A DNA stretch of 64,000 nucleotides from Thioalbus denitrificans (lineage in GTDB: Bacteria; Pseudomonadota; Gammaproteobacteria; DSM-26407). Numbering within the stretch: position 1 is the stretch's first letter; every line of letters starts with the position of its first letter. The translations under genes and the position numbers were made by a program. Of the stretch, positions 61,565 through 64,000 are shown one piece after another. The notes beneath the pieces are model-generated. The model did no database searches. It saw only the letters and a list, made by a program, of their open reading frames with translations, and was not told the DNA's origin. The stretch is from the NCBI RefSeq assembly GCF_003337735.1, contig NZ_QPJY01000003.1, positions 214,712 through 278,711 on the forward strand, in the 5' to 3' direction.

Positions 61565-62731
61565 ATGACTGAAGTGGCGGACACCACGTGGAAGACAAGC
61601 TACGAAAGAATGTTCGGGCTGATTCAGAAACGGGTGTCAGGCCGTACGACAACCCCGTTCGAGATCCGGCTGTGGGGGGATCACGTCTATCGCTTCGGCG
61701 ACGGCGCCCCCGCCGTCAGGATCCTGGCCAAGAACCGCCGGGGGCTGGCCGCGCTCGCGAGCCTGGACGAGTTGCGGATCTGCGAGGCCTACATGGGCGG
61801 CAGCCTCGACGTGGAAGGCGACATGCTGGCGTTCGCCGGCATGCGCGGGACGCTGACCGACCGGCACCCGCTCCACGCGCTGTGGCAGCGGCTCGCCCCG
61901 CTGCTCGTCGGCCGGGTGCGATCCGACCGCCAGGTCATCGCCACCCACTACGAGTTCGACAATGACTTCTATCTCACCTTCATGGACCCGACGCGCTGCT
62001 ATTCGCAGGCGGTGTTCGAGGGGGACGATGAACCGCTCGAGGCCGCGCAGCGGCGCAAGCTGGATTACGCCATCGACGCCTGCGGGCTGAAGCCGGGCGA
62101 CCGCGTCCTGGACGTGGGCGGCGGCTGGGGCGCGTTCACGGAACACGCCGGACGGCGCGGCATCCAGGTCACCTCGCTGACCATCTCGCGGCAGTCGGAG
62201 CGGTTCCTGTCGGACCTGATTGACCGGCTGCGGCTTCCCTGCCGGGTGCTGAACCAGAACTTCCTCGAGCACGCCGCGCCGGAGCCCTATGACGGGATCG
62301 TCATCCTGGGGGTGATGGAGCATATTCCCGACTATGCCGCCGCGCTGCGGCAGTACCAGCGGCTGCTGAAGCCGGGCGGCCGCGTCTATCTCGATGCCAG
62401 CGCCTTCCGGGAGAAGTACGAGAAGGCGACGTTCATCTCCCGCTACATCTACCCGGGGGACCATTCCTTCTTCTGCCTGCCCGAGTTCCTGGGCGCGGCG
62501 GCCGGGACACCCTTCGAGGTGCTGGCCGTGCACAACGATCGCCACAGCTACTACCTGACCTGCAAGGCCTGGGCCGAGAACCTGGAGGCCGCCCGGGACG
62601 AGATCATCCACCGCTGGGGAGAGTCGCTCTACCGGCGCTTCCGGCTCTACCTGTGGGGCTCCGCCCAGGCCTTTCTCAGCCGCGGACTGGAAGCCTATCG
62701 GGTGGTCCTGGAACTGCCGGCGGAGGCGTAG
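61565..62731 (+). CDS. cfa: Cyclopropane-fatty-acyl-phospholipid synthase-like methyltransferase
   Basis: A 388-residue enzyme with the CFA N-terminal region (ICEAYMGGSLDVEGDMLAFAG) and SAM domain: THYEFDNDFYLTFMDPTRCYSQAVFEG, VLDVGGGWGAFTEHAGRRGIQVTSLTIS, YDGIVILGVMEHIPDYAAALRQ and FISRYIYPGDHSFFCLPEF. The carbonate-ligand residues of CFA synthases (Cys in RCYSQA, Glu, His, Tyr) appear present. GGAGGGG precedes the ATG. Probably modifies membrane lipid double bonds; another methyl transfer on lipids is possible. Confidence 0.87.
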   Translation: MTEVADTTWKTSYERMFGLIQKRVSGRTTTPFEIRLWGDHVYRFGDGAPAVRILAKNRRGLAALASLDELRICEAYMGGSLDVEGDMLAFAGMRGTLTDRHPLHALWQRLAPLLVGRVRSDRQVIATHYEFDNDFYLTFMDPTRCYSQAVFEGDDEPLEAAQRRKLDYAIDACGLKPGDRVLDVGGGWGAFTEHAGRRGIQVTSLTISRQSERFLSDLIDRLRLPCRVLNQNFLEHAAPEPYDGIVILGVMEHIPDYAAALRQYQRLLKPGGRVYLDASAFREKYEKATFISRYIYPGDHSFFCLPEFLGAAAGTPFEVLAVHNDRHSYYLTCKAWAENLEAARDEIIHRWGESLYRRFRLYLWGSAQAFLSRGLEAYRVVLELPAEA

Positions 62732-62776
62732 GGGGGGTCGGCGCCCGGACCCGCTGGACCGGTCACCCTTGTTTGC

Positions 62777-63814
62777 TCAGTAGAAAATCGTCACCGTGAC
62801 GGTATCGCTGTAATTGCCGGCGGCGGGCGTGTTCTGGGGGCTCACCCGACTGTAGACGGTGACCGGCTGCACCGCACCGCTGCCGGTACCGGTCACGGTG
62901 TCCACGTTCTCGGTGTTGCCCCAGCGCTGGCTGCGTCCGGAATCGCGGTAGAGCTCGTAGGTCACGTACTGGCCACCGCTGCTCTGCATGCGCCGGGTGG
63001 TGCCGCTGGCGTGGAGGCCGTCGTCGAGGCCGATCTGGTAGGGAGTGGTGTTGGTGCACTGGGGCGATATGGTCGCCGTGGTGTCGATGTTGGCGGTGAG
63101 CAACCCCTGGGTGCCGAAGTCGATGTCCTCGACCGCGAAGCCGGGGGCGCACTGGGCCTCGACCGTGGCGGTGGCGTCGAAGGGGAAGGTGTCGGTGCCG
63201 CCACCGCCACCGCCGCTGGTGCAACTCGCGGGGTAGGTCCCCAGGCCCAACAGCGCCTCGTTGTAGCGATACGACAGCCCCGTATGGGAGCCGGAGAAGC
63301 TGTTGGAATAGAGCCCGGGCACCAGCGCGGTCTGACCGGAGGGGACCCGGCCGTAAACGGTCAGACTGCCGGTCTTGGTCGTTCCGTTGCCGGAGAGCAG
63401 TGCGAAGGATACAGTCTGCTGGACCTCGGTGCCGGCACAGCCGGTCAGCGAGCCCCAGGTGCTGGTACGGCTGCTGTCCCGATAGAGCTGGAACGACATG
63501 GTGTTGCCACCGCTGGTCATGCGCCGCGGCGTACAGTTGCCACCCCCCGCGACGCCATCCTCGACACTGAAACACATTCGCACGAAGGACGCGTAGAGGC
63601 TGCCCAGAAAGCCGGAGTAGGTGCAGCTCCAGTCGATGGTCGCCGTAACGTCGACGTTGCCGTCGAAGGGGTCCACGAAACCGAACTGCACGTCGGTCAT
63701 GTCGGCACTGCAGGTGGTGGTCGCCTGCACGGGCGCCGCCGGCAGCAGCAGGGCGGCGGCCAGGGTGGGGCCGCCCCATCTCCGCAGGCACTGCCAGCAG
63801 GTTGGATTCCTCAT
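62777..63814 (-). CDS. Two-domain spore-coat-U (SCPU) pilus protein, CsuE-like tip adhesin
   Basis: A 345-residue exported protein (signal AAALLLPAAPVQA) with two SCPU domains joined by a glycine run: domain 1 about residues 30-170 (CSADMTDVQFGFVDPFDG ... GSLTVYGRVPSGQTALVPGLYS), domain 2 about 205-345 (FAVEDIDFGTQGLLTANIDTTATISPQC, then YQIGLDDGLHASGTTRRMQ and ends with PAAGNYSDTVTVTIFY). A two-domain SCPU protein placed after the usher is the layout of the CsuE tip adhesin of archaic pili. GGAGGAG precedes ATG 63814. Confidence 0.82.
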   Translation of the reverse strand: MRNPTCWQCLRRWGGPTLAAALLLPAAPVQATTTCSADMTDVQFGFVDPFDGNVDVTATIDWSCTYSGFLGSLYASFVRMCFSVEDGVAGGGNCTPRRMTSGGNTMSFQLYRDSSRTSTWGSLTGCAGTEVQQTVSFALLSGNGTTKTGSLTVYGRVPSGQTALVPGLYSNSFSGSHTGLSYRYNEALLGLGTYPASCTSGGGGGGTDTFPFDATATVEAQCAPGFAVEDIDFGTQGLLTANIDTTATISPQCTNTTPYQIGLDDGLHASGTTRRMQSSGGQYVTYELYRDSGRSQRWGNTENVDTVTGTGSGAVQPVTVYSRVSPQNTPAAGNYSDTVTVTIFY

Positions 63815-64000
63815 CGCTTCTCCTCCACACATTCCAGCGGCCCGATCACCGGGATCCCCTGCGTCTCTTCCGGGTAGGGGAGCGCCACGGTGCAGCGGCC
63901 CCCGTCGCTGCGGATGACCGTGAGGGTGTTGTGGGGCGCCAGCCCCTCCAGGTAGGCCTGACCGTCGTAGCCGACCAGGGCCGGTTCGCCGCCGGCACCG
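63811..64000 (-). CDS. Outer membrane usher protein, C-terminal fragment
   Basis: The last 62 residues of a fimbrial usher run off the window: LVGYDGQAYLEGLAPHNTL, a DGGRCTVALPYP strand and PVIGPLECVEEKR, matching the C-terminal plug/CTD2 end of FimD/CsuD proteins with its paired cysteines. The stop overlaps the start of the SCPU gene (ATGA). Confidence 0.82.
   Translation of the reverse strand, partial: GAGGEPALVGYDGQAYLEGLAPHNTLTVIRSDGGRCTVALPYPEETQGIPVIGPLECVEEKR

Overview
The window is about 64 kb of very GC-rich chromosome with dense, short-spaced genes. The gene content points to a gammaproteobacterium, most likely a sulfur-oxidising or otherwise chemotrophic Chromatiales-like lineage: a thiosulfate dehydrogenase pair (TsdB/TsdA), bacterioferritin, MtfA, an HdfR-like LysR regulator, a Pseudomonas-style pho/pst locus, an archaic Csu-type chaperone-usher fragment and two CspA-type cold shock genes. 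The genus is an inference; no rRNA or tRNA gene was seen.

Layout. 1-5.1 kb: gamma-glutamyltransferase, 2OG-Fe(II) oxygenase, an FKBP/SlyD-like plus methyltransferase fusion, FKBP isomerase and a PA0069-type radical SAM protein. 5.4-11.1 kb: SDR, secreted SUMF1-like protein, NUDIX, a THUMP protein next to RNA 3'-phosphate cyclase, and a CBS-pair protein. 11.4-19.7 kb: cspA, an ion permease with an ATP-grasp partner, two adjacent tandem repeats, lipoproteins, a lipoate ligase, a predicted sigma-54 small RNA, an orphan ParA and thiD. 20-31.6 kb: a second csp gene, mtfA, then one long minus-strand phosphate block (phoB, pstSCAB, phoU, phoR, second phoU, ppx, usp) with Pho boxes ahead of phoB and pstS. 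31.7-35.9 kb: HdfR-like regulator and modE-modABC. 36-42 kb: tsdBA, a PhoX-like propeller, and SulP permease plus tandem Usp. 42-45 kb: a LysR/epimerase divergent pair and an RCC1-like secreted protein.

45.4-49.3 kb holds the most interesting locus: a four-gene operon with an 82-residue RiPP-like precursor ending in a Gly-rich two-Cys tail, two radical SAM/SPASM maturases and one B12-type radical SAM enzyme, with no transporter or protease. It abuts a lower-GC, foreign-looking patch (49.3-52.2 kb) with a HEPN-like gene next to a well-formed integron attC site, an IS4 transposase remnant and REP-like palindromes.

52.4-64 kb: arsR-arsM (probably leaderless arsR), bacterioferritin, a DUF2953/GerW-type trio related to sporulation genes of Firmicutes, a quinone oxidoreductase, a DUF364-like protein, glycogen phosphorylase, a 43-residue basic protein, a cyclopropane-fatty-acid-synthase-like enzyme, and the end of a pilus operon (usher 3' end and a two-domain CsuE-like tip adhesin).

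All calls come from reading the sequence; no database search was run. Family names are by recognition of motifs, and start codons were chosen by ribosome-binding-site spacing where stated.
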